Source: Microbacteriaceae bacterium (lineage in GTDB: Bacteria; Actinomycetota; Actinomycetes; Actinomycetales; Microbacteriaceae). From it: DNA of 45,622 nt. Under the pieces are notes generated by a model, which made no database searches, was not told the DNA's origin, and saw only the letters and a list, made by a program, of their open reading frames with translations. Positions 1-9,532 of the stretch are shown here, one piece after another. Position 1 is the first letter of the stretch, and every line of letters begins with the position of its first letter. Made by a program: the position numbers and the translations under genes. The stretch lies in assembly GCA_025464815.1 (NCBI GenBank), contig JAODMW010000113.1, forward strand, positions 1 through 45,622, given 5' to 3'.

Positions 1-635
<635 letters not shown>

Positions 636-641
636 ATGATT

Positions 642-668
642 CTGGCACTCTGACCTTGAGAGTGCAAG
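642..668. promoter_or_regulatory. CIRCE-like operator 2 upstream of groEL
   Basis: CTGGCACTC-N9-GAGTGCAAG, same 9-nt spacing, 6 nt beyond the first CIRCE. Confidence 0.85.
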
Positions 669-690
669 TGAGGCCGCAGCTTGCCGAAAC

Positions 691-1743
691 CTACGCGGGA
701 GCGACGAACGCGACCGATCCTGCGAGCGGCACGAGCTCGATCCAGGTGTTGCCCGCGGCGAGACGCACGGTCGCGCCGGTGTCGTCGACGAGGCGGATGG
801 GATCGGTGGCCGACGCCTTGCTCCAGCTCGCGTGCACGGTTCCGCCACCGGCGGAAACCCAGGCCTCGCCACCGCCGATCATTCCGGTCTTCGGAACACC
901 CTTGTCGTTGCTCACCGGAACGCGCAGCACGACCACGTTGCTCGCCTTGAGCTGCGCTCCGTTACTGTCGAGATCGGGACCGCTGCCCTGCGCACGGAGG
1001 AAGGCGCTCTGAGCCGGATCCCAGGTCCAGCTCCCCCTGGTGCCGCTCGAGAACGCATAGTTGATCGCCGCCGTCGGCCGGCCGTCCTTCGCCGCCGTGG
1101 ACGACGGTACGTCGAGCGAGAACGCGAACTGCTGGGCAGGTGCCGTTATTGCGGCGTGCTGGGCGAGCAGTTCCTTCGCCTTCACCAGCACATTGTGCGG
1201 CGCGGCCTTGGTGGGGGTGCGATAGAAAGTGCTCGCGGTATCCGACTGGCCGTGGATGGCGTTGTAGACCGGGGTCTTGCGCATGAGCGTGACGAACCGC
1301 TCCTGCCCGCCCGAATAGCAGACGATGCCACCGAGGGGAGAGATGATGTCGGGGTCCATCGGCCGGATGGACCGCACCGGCCCGAGCAGATCGGGAATCT
1401 CCGACTGCCACACCGCGACGTATCGGGTGAGGCCGCCCTCGACGAGTTCCTCGAACAGAAGGTCCGTCTTCTCCAGGCCGACCTGCGGACGGGCATCCGG
1501 ATGATTGTCGATCTTCGCCGCGATCGATGCGTGGTCGAGGGAGCCCGCGGGGACCGTCGTGCCGCGGAGTGGGGCGATGGCCGTGGGGGCCGGAGTCGTG
1601 TACGTGGAGGTGTAACTCGGCGTGGGCTGCGGCACTGGCTTCTCGGTCGCGCATCCGACCGCGGCGAGAAGGATGCCGAGCGCCGCCGCAACCGTCGCCG
1701 CAGGTTTCGCCCGCCGCCGCATCCGTATCTGCCCCTGCCCCAC
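691..1743 (-). CDS. DUF3048 domain-containing lipoprotein (YerB-like)
   Basis: Lipobox LLAAVGC; IDNHPDARPQVGLEKTDLLFEELVEGGLTRYVAVWQSEIPDLLGPVRSIRPMD and YNAIHG are typical of DUF3048. A start a few codons downstream (MRRRAKP) is also possible. Confidence 0.88.
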   Translation of the reverse strand: MGQGQIRMRRRAKPAATVAAALGILLAAVGCATEKPVPQPTPSYTSTYTTPAPTAIAPLRGTTVPAGSLDHASIAAKIDNHPDARPQVGLEKTDLLFEELVEGGLTRYVAVWQSEIPDLLGPVRSIRPMDPDIISPLGGIVCYSGGQERFVTLMRKTPVYNAIHGQSDTASTFYRTPTKAAPHNVLVKAKELLAQHAAITAPAQQFAFSLDVPSSTAAKDGRPTAAINYAFSSGTRGSWTWDPAQSAFLRAQGSGPDLDSNGAQLKASNVVVLRVPVSNDKGVPKTGMIGGGEAWVSAGGGTVHASWSKASATDPIRLVDDTGATVRLAAGNTWIELVPLAGSVAFVAPA

Positions 1744-1752
1744 GCGGCAACA

Positions 1753-1784
1753 CTAACGCCGCCCGGTTTCCCGGACGGCGTTAG
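1753..1784 (-). terminator. Hairpin downstream of the cold-shock gene
   Basis: ctaacgccgcccgg-tttc-ccggacggcgttag, about 14-bp stem with one mismatch. Confidence 0.6.
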
Positions 1785-1810
1785 CAGAGGCGCGCCGCGA
1801 TTCGACCTGG

Positions 1811-2017
1811 CTACTGCGCCAGACGAACCGATTCGGCCTGGGGACCCTTGTTGCCGGTGCCGACTTCGAAGGTCACCTGCTGTCCCTCCTCGAGAACCTT
1901 GTAACCACCCATGTCGATGGCGGAATAGTGAACGAAAACATCCTGTCCTCCACCTTCGACGGTAATGAATCCGTAGCCCTTTTCAGCGTTGAACCACTTC
2001 ACGGTTCCATTCGCCAT
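1811..2017 (-). CDS. Cold-shock protein (CspA family)
   Basis: [68 protein letters not shown], full CSD with both RNP motifs. Confidence 0.97.
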   Translation of the reverse strand: MANGTVKWFNAEKGYGFITVEGGGQDVFVHYSAIDMGGYKVLEEGQQVTFEVGTGNKGPQAESVRLAQ

Positions 2018-2290
2018 TGATAACTCCCTGCTGTGTTCCGTGCGGTACGTGCGATGTTGCGAGGCACCGAGTCGCGAACCCGATTTCGCGGGTTCACCTG
2101 TACCGACCATTGCTCCGCGCACTGCGGGCACGAGCGAACCGGGTGGGGCGACTAGTCCCAGATAATAACGACGATATGGCGCAACCGGAACGGAGAATGT
2201 GCTAAAGCGGGGTCGATTTCGAAGAAACGCGATTAATTAAACATCGGCGTAACACGGTGGAGACGTAGCGAGCGGTTTGCGCCCGCCGCC

Positions 2291-2857
2291 CTAGCCCGCG
2301 GGGAGAACGTAGTCGGTGCCGAGCACGATCGTGAGGGGCGATGCCGTGAACGCACTGGACAGGCTGATCGTGCCGACTTTCAGGGACAGCACGAGTGCTC
2401 GCGCAGCACCCTCATTGGCCGGATCGCTGTAGTACACCACCGTCTTTTTGACATCGGTCGTCGAGGCGCTCGCGCGCGTGCCGATGGAGGACGAGGCACC
2501 GCCCCAGCCCTGCGCGACCAGGTTGTTGCCCGCGCCGTTCGCGAGGCCTGTGGTCGTCGTGCCGTTGAGGATCGTGATCGGGATGGTCGGGTTCAGCTTT
2601 GCTTCGGCGGTCGGGCTGGCCGAGGGGGTCGGACTCGCAGACGCGGTGGGGGCCGCGAAGAACGGCAGGCCGAGATGGAGCCTTCCGGAAACCACCGAGA
2701 GGCCGAACAGGCCGGCCGCGACCAGCACGACCGTGGCGAGCACAGCCCAGGCGAAGGCGATCCAGCCGCGACCCTTCTTGGCCGGGCCACGGTGCGCGCC
2801 CGTGCGCAGCAGGTCATCGGGCACGCTGTCGAAGCGGTCTTTCTGGTAAGTCGCCAT
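2291..2857 (-). CDS. LytR C-terminal domain-containing membrane protein
   Basis: N-terminal TM helix, then IPITILNGTTTTGLANGAGNNLVAQGW...VVYYSDPANEGAARALVLSL, typical LytR_C. Confidence 0.85.
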   Translation of the reverse strand: MATYQKDRFDSVPDDLLRTGAHRGPAKKGRGWIAFAWAVLATVVLVAAGLFGLSVVSGRLHLGLPFFAAPTASASPTPSASPTAEAKLNPTIPITILNGTTTTGLANGAGNNLVAQGWGGASSSIGTRASASTTDVKKTVVYYSDPANEGAARALVLSLKVGTISLSSAFTASPLTIVLGTDYVLPAG

Positions 2858-2875
2858 TACTCTTCCGGTCGCTCT

Positions 2876-3196
2876 TTACTGCTGGTCGGTCGTGGGGTCG
2901 GGAGTTCCAAGGACTCGGGCCGATCGCGCACTGGTGCGAGCATCCCGCAGTCGCTGCAGCCTTTTGACCAGCATCGGATCGAAGATCAATGCACCTGGCG
3001 AGTCGAGCGCAGCATTCAGCAACTGATAGTACCGGGCTGCCGAAAGTCCGAACTCCGCCCTGATGGCCTCGTCCTTGGCACCTGCGTGCTTCCACCACTG
3101 GCGTTCGAAACTGAGGATGCTCCGCTCTCGGGCGGAGAGTTCGGGAACCGTCGGTTGCGACGACGCTGCGCGCTCGCGCTCAGACTTCGCTCCCAC
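2876..3196 (-). CDS. DUF3263 domain-containing protein
   Basis: ERSILSFERQWWKHAGAKDEAIRAEFGLSAARYYQLLNAALDSPGALIFDPMLVKRLQRLRDAR is the DUF3263 signature. Confidence 0.9.
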   Translation of the reverse strand: MGAKSERERAASSQPTVPELSARERSILSFERQWWKHAGAKDEAIRAEFGLSAARYYQLLNAALDSPGALIFDPMLVKRLQRLRDARTSARSARVLGTPDPTTDQQ

Positions 3197-3292
3197 TGCT
3201 CTCCTCCGGGTTCCAGCTCGGGTTCACGGCAATACTAGGGCGGCGTTGCTGAGTGAACCCGATGTGACCCTCCCTTGGCCCGAATTGGGCGC

Positions 3293-4252
3293 TCACAGCC
3301 AGTCGAGGGACTGACCGTGCGGACCGGTATACGCCAGAGGCCTCTCGTTGAGGGCGAGAACGAACCTGCCGCGGGGAGCGATGCCGTCGGACAATGAGGC
3401 GCTGACGCTCGGCAGCCCGCCAACGCCTTCGAGGGAGATCCAGTCCGTGCCAAGTGCGCGTACGGCTTCCACGAAACGCATCCGCTCGTCGAAGGCCAGG
3501 TAGACGAGTACGCCACTCGCCACGACGACGAGCGTCGCGTCCGCCGGCGCCTCTGCCGCCAGCGCGTCGAGCGCGCTCGTTGCATCCCCTTCCACCAGGA
3601 GCGGCGGGTCTTCCCTGGCGATCGCGATGGCCGCGCGCAGGCGCTGTCGTCGCTCTTCCTGCTCCGGCCAGACAAGGGTTTCGAGCCACAGCATGTCGCC
3701 GCGGGAGCGGACGTCGAGAGGACTCAGGTCGATTCCGGCGCGCCACACAATGTCAGGCAGCGTGGTCGGGATGGGGACCCCGCCCGTCGTGGCACAGTCG
3801 AGCAGCACCGTGCTCGGACCGTCGAACGGATGCAGCGGCTCCCGCTCGTCGTAGCGATAGCTGTACCGGTCGGGGTAGAGACACAGGCCGGCGCTCGCTC
3901 CGACCTCGAGCAGTGCAAGCGGGCCGGGGATCGACGCCAGCGCCGGAAGCAACGAGGCGCACCGACGCGGTTCGTTGGTCTGCGTCATCCGCATCATGGT
4001 CTCTTCGGCAACCTGAGGCCAGTGGGCCAGCAGCCATTCACGGAAGGCCGCATAGCCACCCTCCGGCGCCCCGAGCAGTCGCGACACCGCGAAGATCAGG
4101 TTCGGCTGGCGCTTCTGCAGCGGCAACCCGTCGATGACGCGGATCAGCTCCGGGTCGGCGGCGAGCGCGAGAGCCCACTCCTCGTAGATGGCAGACTGCC
4201 CGCGGGCCTCGATCTCGCCGAAGCTGCGGTACCACTCCGCCGTGTCCCTCAC
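3293..4252 (-). CDS. DUF2332 family protein
   Basis: GASAGLCLYPDRYSYRY and DIVWRAGIDLSPLDV are typical DUF2332 motifs. Confidence 0.85.
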   Translation of the reverse strand: MRDTAEWYRSFGEIEARGQSAIYEEWALALAADPELIRVIDGLPLQKRQPNLIFAVSRLLGAPEGGYAAFREWLLAHWPQVAEETMMRMTQTNEPRRCASLLPALASIPGPLALLEVGASAGLCLYPDRYSYRYDEREPLHPFDGPSTVLLDCATTGGVPIPTTLPDIVWRAGIDLSPLDVRSRGDMLWLETLVWPEQEERRQRLRAAIAIAREDPPLLVEGDATSALDALAAEAPADATLVVVASGVLVYLAFDERMRFVEAVRALGTDWISLEGVGGLPSVSASLSDGIAPRGRFVLALNERPLAYTGPHGQSLDWL

Positions 4253-4722
4253 GCGGACTGTTCCCGCACGGCGGCGCGATACATCGAGAGGTGCTCGATC
4301 CCCGCCTCGACATACACCTCGCCGAACGCTTCGAAAGCGAACTTGGCGTAGAGCGGCGCGACGTAGTGCTGCGCGTGCAAGAGCATCGCCTCGTGACCGA
4401 AGCTGCCGATCGCCTCACGCACGAGCACCTGGGCGAGGCCCTCACCGCGACGATCGGCGCGCACGACGACGCGCCCCAGGATGCGGTGGGCGTCGAGGTG
4501 GGTCGCCTGCACGTCGTAGAGCACGCGGAGGTAGGCTGCCGTGCCACGATCGTCATCGATCCAGAAGTGCTCGGTCGAAGGCTCGAGGTCCCGATTGTCG
4601 AGCTCTTCTTCGTCGATTCTCTGTTCGACGAAGAAGACGTCCGTTCTGAGCTTGAGAAACGAATAGAGTTCTGCGGTTGTGAGTTCGCCCCACGATTTTC
4701 GCACTACGGAACAATCGGGCAT
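4249..4722 (-). CDS. GNAT family N-acetyltransferase (ElaA-like)
   Basis: LYSFLKLRTDVFFVEQRIDEEELDNRDLEPSTEHFW...ILGRVVVRADRRGEGLAQVLVREAI is ElaA-like; start taken at MPDCSVV; 4-bp overlap with the DUF2332 gene. Confidence 0.88.
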   Translation of the reverse strand: MPDCSVVRKSWGELTTAELYSFLKLRTDVFFVEQRIDEEELDNRDLEPSTEHFWIDDDRGTAAYLRVLYDVQATHLDAHRILGRVVVRADRRGEGLAQVLVREAIGSFGHEAMLLHAQHYVAPLYAKFAFEAFGEVYVEAGIEHLSMYRAAVREQSA

Positions 4723-4773
4723 GATCCCGAGTTTAATGAATCGAACGTTGTATTCCGGAAAGGAAGAATCCCC

Positions 4774-5196
4774 ATGAACGCCAGCGCCGACCCCACCAAC
4801 TATCCGCTCGCCAAGTCCGATTCCGAATGGCGCGAGGAGTTGGACCCCACGCGATTCTCGATTCTTCGTGAAGCTGCGACCGAGCGCCCGTGGTCGGGCG
4901 CCCTCCTCGATGAGAAGCGCTCCGGCGTCTACACCTGTGGCGCTTGTAATGCGGAGCTCTTCGCGAGCGGCACCAAGTTCGACTCCGGATCCGGCTGGCC
5001 GAGCTTCTACGAGTCCGTCAACCCCGATGCTGTCGTGCTCAAGACCGACACCACCCTCGGCATGACTCGCACCGAGGTCCTGTGCGCGAACTGCGGTTCG
5101 CACCTCGGTCATCTTTTCGACGACGCGTACCAGACGCCGACCGGCGACCGCTATTGCATGAATTCGCTCTCCCTCAACTTCAAGGAAGCGGATTAG
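4774..5196 (+). CDS. msrB: Peptide-methionine (R)-S-oxide reductase MsrB
   Basis: GVYTCGACNAELFASGTKFDSGSGWPSFYE...CANCGSHLGHLFDD...RYCMNSLSL; CxxC zinc motifs and catalytic Cys. RBS-like AGGAAG upstream. Confidence 0.97.
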   Translation: MNASADPTNYPLAKSDSEWREELDPTRFSILREAATERPWSGALLDEKRSGVYTCGACNAELFASGTKFDSGSGWPSFYESVNPDAVVLKTDTTLGMTRTEVLCANCGSHLGHLFDDAYQTPTGDRYCMNSLSLNFKEAD

Positions 5197-5209
5197 CCAC
5201 CGCACGCCG

Positions 5210-5749
5210 GTGTTGGATGCCGTCACCAGGCGGCGCTCCCAGCCGAAGGTGACGGATGCGGCGCCCAGTCACGATGAGCTGCTCCCGCTCGTCGAGGCGG
5301 CCGCAGCCGTTGCCGATCACGGTTCGCTGCGGCCCTGGAGGCTCATCGAACTGCGCGGAGAGGCGCGAGCGCGCCTCGGCGCGGCATTCGTCGAGGCGAG
5401 TGGGCTGGACGGCGAGAACGGCGCGAAACTCGCCGGCAAGCCGCTCCGTGCTCCGCTGCTGATCGCCATCGTGGTCAGCCACCGGCCGAGTTTCAAGGTG
5501 GCCGAGTGGGAGCAGGATGCCGCGGCATCCGGTGTCGCCCACACCCTGAGCCTGCTGCTCGATGAGGCCGGGTGGGGCGTCATGTGGCGAACAGGGCACC
5601 TGACCCGGACCGAGCCGGTGCGCGCGATGCACGAACTCGGCGACAACGAGGAACTGCTCGGCTGGCTTTACGTCGGCGGCCTGCACGACGACGCCAAGAA
5701 GGGCGAGAAGAAGACAGTCAGCGCGCGCGAGTTTTTGACTCAGCTCTGA
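5210..5749 (+). CDS. Nitroreductase family protein
   Basis: HGSLRPWRLIELRGEARARLGAAF...LLIAIVVSHRPSFKVAEWEQDAAASGVAHTLSLLLDEAGWGVMWRTG is nitroreductase-like. Confidence 0.8.
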   Translation: MLDAVTRRRSQPKVTDAAPSHDELLPLVEAAAAVADHGSLRPWRLIELRGEARARLGAAFVEASGLDGENGAKLAGKPLRAPLLIAIVVSHRPSFKVAEWEQDAAASGVAHTLSLLLDEAGWGVMWRTGHLTRTEPVRAMHELGDNEELLGWLYVGGLHDDAKKGEKKTVSAREFLTQL

Positions 5750-6707
5750 TCGCTCGCGAGGGCACGGCAGCGAGTCCCACCGCGAGCAAGGTGAGTATCG
5801 TGCCGGCGATCGTGGTCCAGGCGACCACGTGCCCCGGAATCGGCGCCACCAGGTCGAGCACGAGCGAGATGGTGAGCTGGCCCGCGATCGTGCCGAGGCC
5901 GAGCAGCAGTACGCCGGTCCTCCGCACCAGGATCGCGGCGGCCGCGATGAAGCAGACGCCGATCGCTCCTCCGACGTAGAGCAGCGGGTTCGACGGAAGG
6001 TGCGTCGGCCAGCCAACAAAGCTCGAGTGCACCACCGTGGCGATCAGCAGAACTGCCGTTCCAACCACGAAGTTGATGAATGTGGCCGTGAGCGCCGATT
6101 CCGCCAGGCCTCGCACCTGGCCGTTGACGGCCTGCTGCCAGCCGATGCCGAGACCGGCGACGAACGGCATGGCGAGCATCCAGAACGGGATGCTGCCCAC
6201 CAGCTCTGACGAGACAGCCCAGATGACGGCGGCCAGCGCGATCGCCGAGCCGATGAGCCTCGTCCAGGTGACGGCTTTCGCGGCCATGGTACCGAGGCCG
6301 CTGCGGTCGATGAGCAGGCCGCTGATCGTCTGGCCGCACACCGTGGCGACGGTGAACAGGGCGACACCGAGCAACGCGGCGGTCAGCCCCTGGGAGAGAA
6401 CGAGAAACGCTCCAGCGGCACCCCCGCAAAGGTGCCACCACGGTATCGACCGGCTGCCGAGAGCTGCCATCACTCGTCCCAGTCCGCGACGGCCCGGCGC
6501 CCAGAACAGCATCACGATCATGAGGATGACGAGACCGGAGCCGAAGGAGATCAGCGCGGCCGCATAACCGTCCCCGAGTTCCTTGCCCAGCTCCCCGTTG
6601 ATGCGCGACTGCACCGCCACGAAACCGCCCGAGATGACGGCGACGATCATCGCTGTCACGAGAGCGGTTCTGGAAGTGGCCGGAGGCGCAGGAGTATCTG
6701 ATGTCAT
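5718..6707 (-). CDS. DMT family transporter (DUF606/YdcZ-like tandem EamA)
   Basis: About 10 hydrophobic helices; FVAVQSRINGELGKELGDGYAAALISFGSGLVIL and GIGWQQAVNGQVR repeats characteristic of DUF606. Convergent overlap with the nitroreductase gene. Confidence 0.82.
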   Translation of the reverse strand: MTSDTPAPPATSRTALVTAMIVAVISGGFVAVQSRINGELGKELGDGYAAALISFGSGLVILMIVMLFWAPGRRGLGRVMAALGSRSIPWWHLCGGAAGAFLVLSQGLTAALLGVALFTVATVCGQTISGLLIDRSGLGTMAAKAVTWTRLIGSAIALAAVIWAVSSELVGSIPFWMLAMPFVAGLGIGWQQAVNGQVRGLAESALTATFINFVVGTAVLLIATVVHSSFVGWPTHLPSNPLLYVGGAIGVCFIAAAAILVRRTGVLLLGLGTIAGQLTISLVLDLVAPIPGHVVAWTTIAGTILTLLAVGLAAVPSRAIRAESKTRAR

Positions 6708-6802
6708 GGTGGGCTCGCACTAACGCTACCGGTCACTTCCGTGCCACCCAGCCGCACTGACCGCATGCCGGGACGCGGCCAAGTAATATGGGACGGTCAT
6801 TC

Positions 6803-6876
6803 GCCCCCTTAGCTCAGTTGGCCAGAGCACCGCTCTTGTAAAGCGGGGGTCGTCGGTTCGAATCCGACAGGGGGCT
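6803..6876 (+). tRNA. tRNA-Thr (anticodon TGT)
   Basis: Acceptor gccccct/agggggc pair, anticodon loop cttgtaa, T-arm ggttcgaatcc; full cloverleaf. Confidence 0.95.
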
Positions 6877-6878
6877 CC
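6837..6878. repeat. Direct repeat / putative att site, copy 1 (tRNA-Thr 3' end)
   Basis: tgtaaagcgggggtcgtcggttcgaatccgacaggg (36 bp) identical to 12269-12304; 42 bp with one mismatch. Confidence 0.85.
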
Positions 6879-6885
6879 CCATTTT

Positions 6886-6924
6886 GCTGGTCGAGTAGCG
6901 CCCTCTGGGGCGCGTATCGAGACC
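6886..6924. repeat. REP-like short palindromic intergenic repeat
   Basis: gctggtcgagtagcgcc-ctctg-gggcgcgtatcgagacc; imperfect inverted repeat resembling the ggtctcgatacg...ctactcgacc elements common in Microbacteriaceae genomes (from memory). Confidence 0.6.
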
Positions 6925-7052
6925 CCAGGGCCGCTTTGCCCACGTTGCCCACACTCAGCGGGGCCGCTGTGGCATTGAGGGCGACCGCAGCGGTGTCCAG
7001 ATCTTCGTCGAAGAGGTCGCTGTAGGTGTCGAGGGTCTCCTTGGCGGAACCC
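6925..7052 (-). pseudogene. C-terminal remnant of a tyrosine recombinase
   Basis: Reverse-strand SAKETLDTYSDLFDEDLDTAAVALNATAAPLSVGNVGKAA resembles the integrase C-terminus at 45 kb (SAAMTLDVYSELFDDDLDAVGDALS); no catalytic domain remains. Confidence 0.7.
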
Positions 7053-7069
7053 GATCTACAGACATCGAT

Positions 7070-7367
7070 TTATTGCTCTCCGCTGGTTCTTGGCAGCGAA
7101 CGATCTTCCGCATCCACGATGCTGAGCATGCGGGGATCATGAGGCAGCGACCAGTTCTCGTTGAAGGAGACGATCGAAGGAAATTCGGCAACCGGCAGCT
7201 TCGCGTCAAAGAGGGCCAGCGTTTCACCATCACCATCACCTTCGGCAGCGGGCGAGATGATCCCGTGCAAGCCGAGCGGCAAGCGCAATATTCTGGCAGA
7301 CCATGTAGTTATCGATAGCGCCGTGGATACCTACCGGATATGCGTTCGAGTCTCGGAAGCGACCTAA
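7070..7367 (-). pseudogene. Possible frameshifted nitroreductase-like fragment
   Basis: Reverse frames read AIDNYMVCQNIALAARL and, in the next frame, LPLGLHGIISP...LPVAEFPSIVSFNENWSLPHDPRMLSIVD; no intact ORF. Confidence 0.3.
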
Positions 7368-7762
7368 AGCGCGTTGTACTCGCCATCGGTGACCTGCTCG
7401 CCCCACGTCGACTCGGGCTCATCGATGACAGACGCACCGCCCTCCCACATAGCAAGGTGCGCCATGAAGTCATCGGGGGATGCCCCATGCCAGTGCCACT
7501 CGCCCGGTGGGGTGTAGATCGTGTCGCCCGGACGGATCTCGATGACCTCTCCCCCGCGAGCCTGGATGCGGCCGACGCCTTCGGTGACATGCAGTGTTTG
7601 GCCGCGGGCGTGGCTGTGCCATGCGGTGCGTGCGCCCGGCGTGAAGCGCACAATGTTGACGCGCATGTCGTCGCCCTTGGCAAGAACGTCGAAGTACACG
7701 TTGCCAATGAACATCTCGGCGGCGCCCTGGATAGTGGGTGTCTTGGGTTGAAGTTCCATCAT
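7364..7762 (-). CDS. Cupin domain-containing protein
   Basis: FTPGARTAWHSHARGQTLHVTEGVGRIQARGGEVIEIRPGDTIYTPPGEWHWHGASPDDFMAHLAMWE, two cupin motifs. Confidence 0.93.
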   Translation of the reverse strand: MMELQPKTPTIQGAAEMFIGNVYFDVLAKGDDMRVNIVRFTPGARTAWHSHARGQTLHVTEGVGRIQARGGEVIEIRPGDTIYTPPGEWHWHGASPDDFMAHLAMWEGGASVIDEPESTWGEQVTDGEYNAL

Positions 7763-7775
7763 TACTTTCTCTCGT

Positions 7776-8168
7776 TTATTCGACGTGACTAGGAGCGGGC
7801 CGAGGAGTGATTCGCACGCTCGCCGCCTTCGGGCCCTTACCCTGCATGATCGGCACGGCCGAGCTACCTGGGTACTTGGATTCGTAAGCAAGGTCAATCG
7901 CTGCCTCGTCTACGTTCCCTGCAGCCTCGAACATGACCTCCCAGAACTGCCCGGCGACGCGCACGCGTCCGGCCCCCTGTGTGACAGCGGCTTGATACCA
8001 CCGGGACTGCGGTCCGTTGGCTGCGCGGACGTAGACGTTGTCTCCGACGACTAGCGCCCAGGTTTGAGTGGGTTTGCCGTAGGTAGTGCCATCCTCGCGA
8101 AAGGGCGACACGTAGAGATAATTTTCGCTGGCGATCTTGGTTAGCTGGTCCGCTGACCATTCGTTCAT
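7776..8168 (-). CDS. DUF2255 family protein
   Basis: MNEWSADQLTKIASENYLYVSPFREDGTTYGKPTQTWALVVGDNVYVRAANGPQSRWYQAAVTQGAGRVRVAG is DUF2255-like. Confidence 0.82.
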   Translation of the reverse strand: MNEWSADQLTKIASENYLYVSPFREDGTTYGKPTQTWALVVGDNVYVRAANGPQSRWYQAAVTQGAGRVRVAGQFWEVMFEAAGNVDEAAIDLAYESKYPGSSAVPIMQGKGPKAASVRITPRPAPSHVE

Positions 8169-8187
8169 GGGGTACTCCTTCTTCTGA

Positions 8188-8706
8188 TTAGGACAATTCG
8201 ACAATCGCTTGCTCGCTGGAGCCGACGTACCTGTCGCGCTGCTTTACGCCGAAGGGTCCGTACGGATAGTCGTTCGGCGTCGGCGCGCTGACTTCGTCAA
8301 GGCGAGCAGTCGCCTCCTCGCCGAGGTCGAGATCTCCAGCGACGAGGTTCTGATCGATAGTGCCGCGGCCGAGCCTGCGAAGCGAGGCATCGAGCGCCCG
8401 CCCAAGGTTGCGCCGCGAGGTCCCAGCCTCGTTCACATCCGGACCGGTACCGAAGCGCGCCTTCGATGCAAGAACCACGCGCTCCGTGACGTCGGCCGGT
8501 CGAATGGCGAACCATTTGCCGAGAAGGTCCTCCGACGCGCCGCCCCCATAAACATTTGCCGTGTCAACGAGATTGCCATCCACCTCAATGAACTTATCGA
8601 GGATGGCGAAAGCCTCGATATCACTCGTCTCGGTGCCGAATCCCATCGTGCCGAGGGCGAGGTTCGAGACACTAGTGCCGGTGCCCGGCAGATTGCGATA
8701 TTTCAT
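8188..8706 (-). pseudogene. Aldo/keto reductase with an internal in-frame deletion (172 aa)
   Basis: N-terminal AKR half (LALGTMGFGTETSD...DTANVYGGGASEDLLGKW...LGRALDASLRRLG) joins a C-terminal AKR tail (TIDQNLVAGDLDLGEEATARLDEVSAPTPNDYPYGPF); the middle of the TIM barrel is missing. Confidence 0.75.
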
Positions 8707-8728
8707 TTGGGCTTCTTCCTTTGTACTT

Positions 8729-9532
8729 CTAGGCCTGCGAGGTTGGCATTGCCCACAGTTCTGCGATGGATGATCGCGGGTGCCGGGTCACCATGTAGGC
8801 GATGCTCTCCGCAATGTCCTCCGGCTGCAGGGTTACAGGGATCGCAGCGGCGTCGGAAGCCGCTAGCTCGTCCTGGATCTTCTGGTTGTTCTGGGAGACC
8901 AGTTCCGTGGCGACTGCTCCCGGTTCCAGCACGCCGACTCTCACTTGCTTCTGTGTCACTTCTTGGCGGAGCGCCTCGGTGAAGCCGTTCACGCCGAACT
9001 TGGTCATGTTGTAGGCGGCGAAGTTCGGCCACGCCTGTCGACCCGCGATGGAGGAGATGTTGACGATGTCAGCCACACCGCGCACGTCATCCGAGGCCGC
9101 GACCAGCAGGTGCGGCAGCGATGCCTTCGTCATATAGAGCAGCCCGAGCTGGTTGACCGAGATCATCCGCTCCCACTCCTCCGCCTCCGTATCGACAACG
9201 TGCCCCAGGAGCATGAGTCCTGCGTTGTTGATGAGGATGTCGAGCCGACCGAACGTCTCTACGACTTTCGCGACTGCGGCTTCCGCCTGCACGCGGTCAG
9301 TGATGTCGGCGGCCACCGCGATAGCGGTACCGCCCTGGCCCTCAATGTCCGCAACGAGCTCGTCGAGGCGCTCCCGGCGACGCGCCACAACCGCGACGGA
9401 GGCCCCGAGTTCAGCGAGCACTCGCGCGGTGGCGCGCCCGATGCCGCTGGAAGCCCCGGTGACGATCGCGACAGTGCCGCTCAGTTTCGTGTTCATCATG
9501 TTCACCTTGATGTCGGCTGCGTTATGCGTCAT
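8729..9532 (-). CDS. SDR family oxidoreductase
   Basis: VAIVTGASSGIGRATARVLAELGASVAVVARR...NNAGLM...NISSIAGRQAWPNFAAYNMTKF; likely start at MNTKLSG. Confidence 0.92.
   Translation of the reverse strand: MTHNAADIKVNMMNTKLSGTVAIVTGASSGIGRATARVLAELGASVAVVARRRERLDELVADIEGQGGTAIAVAADITDRVQAEAAVAKVVETFGRLDILINNAGLMLLGHVVDTEAEEWERMISVNQLGLLYMTKASLPHLLVAASDDVRGVADIVNISSIAGRQAWPNFAAYNMTKFGVNGFTEALRQEVTQKQVRVGVLEPGAVATELVSQNNQKIQDELAASDAAAIPVTLQPEDIAESIAYMVTRHPRSSIAELWAMPTSQA

Noticed and set aside
832-1965. 377-aa plus-strand ORF
   Set aside because: Antisense to the DUF3048 and cold-shock genes; Arg/Gly-rich shadow composition.
7224-7242. caccatcaccatcacc, looks like a His-tag or microsatellite
   Set aside because: On the minus strand it reads GDGDGE within a degraded coding fragment; no vector sequence around it.
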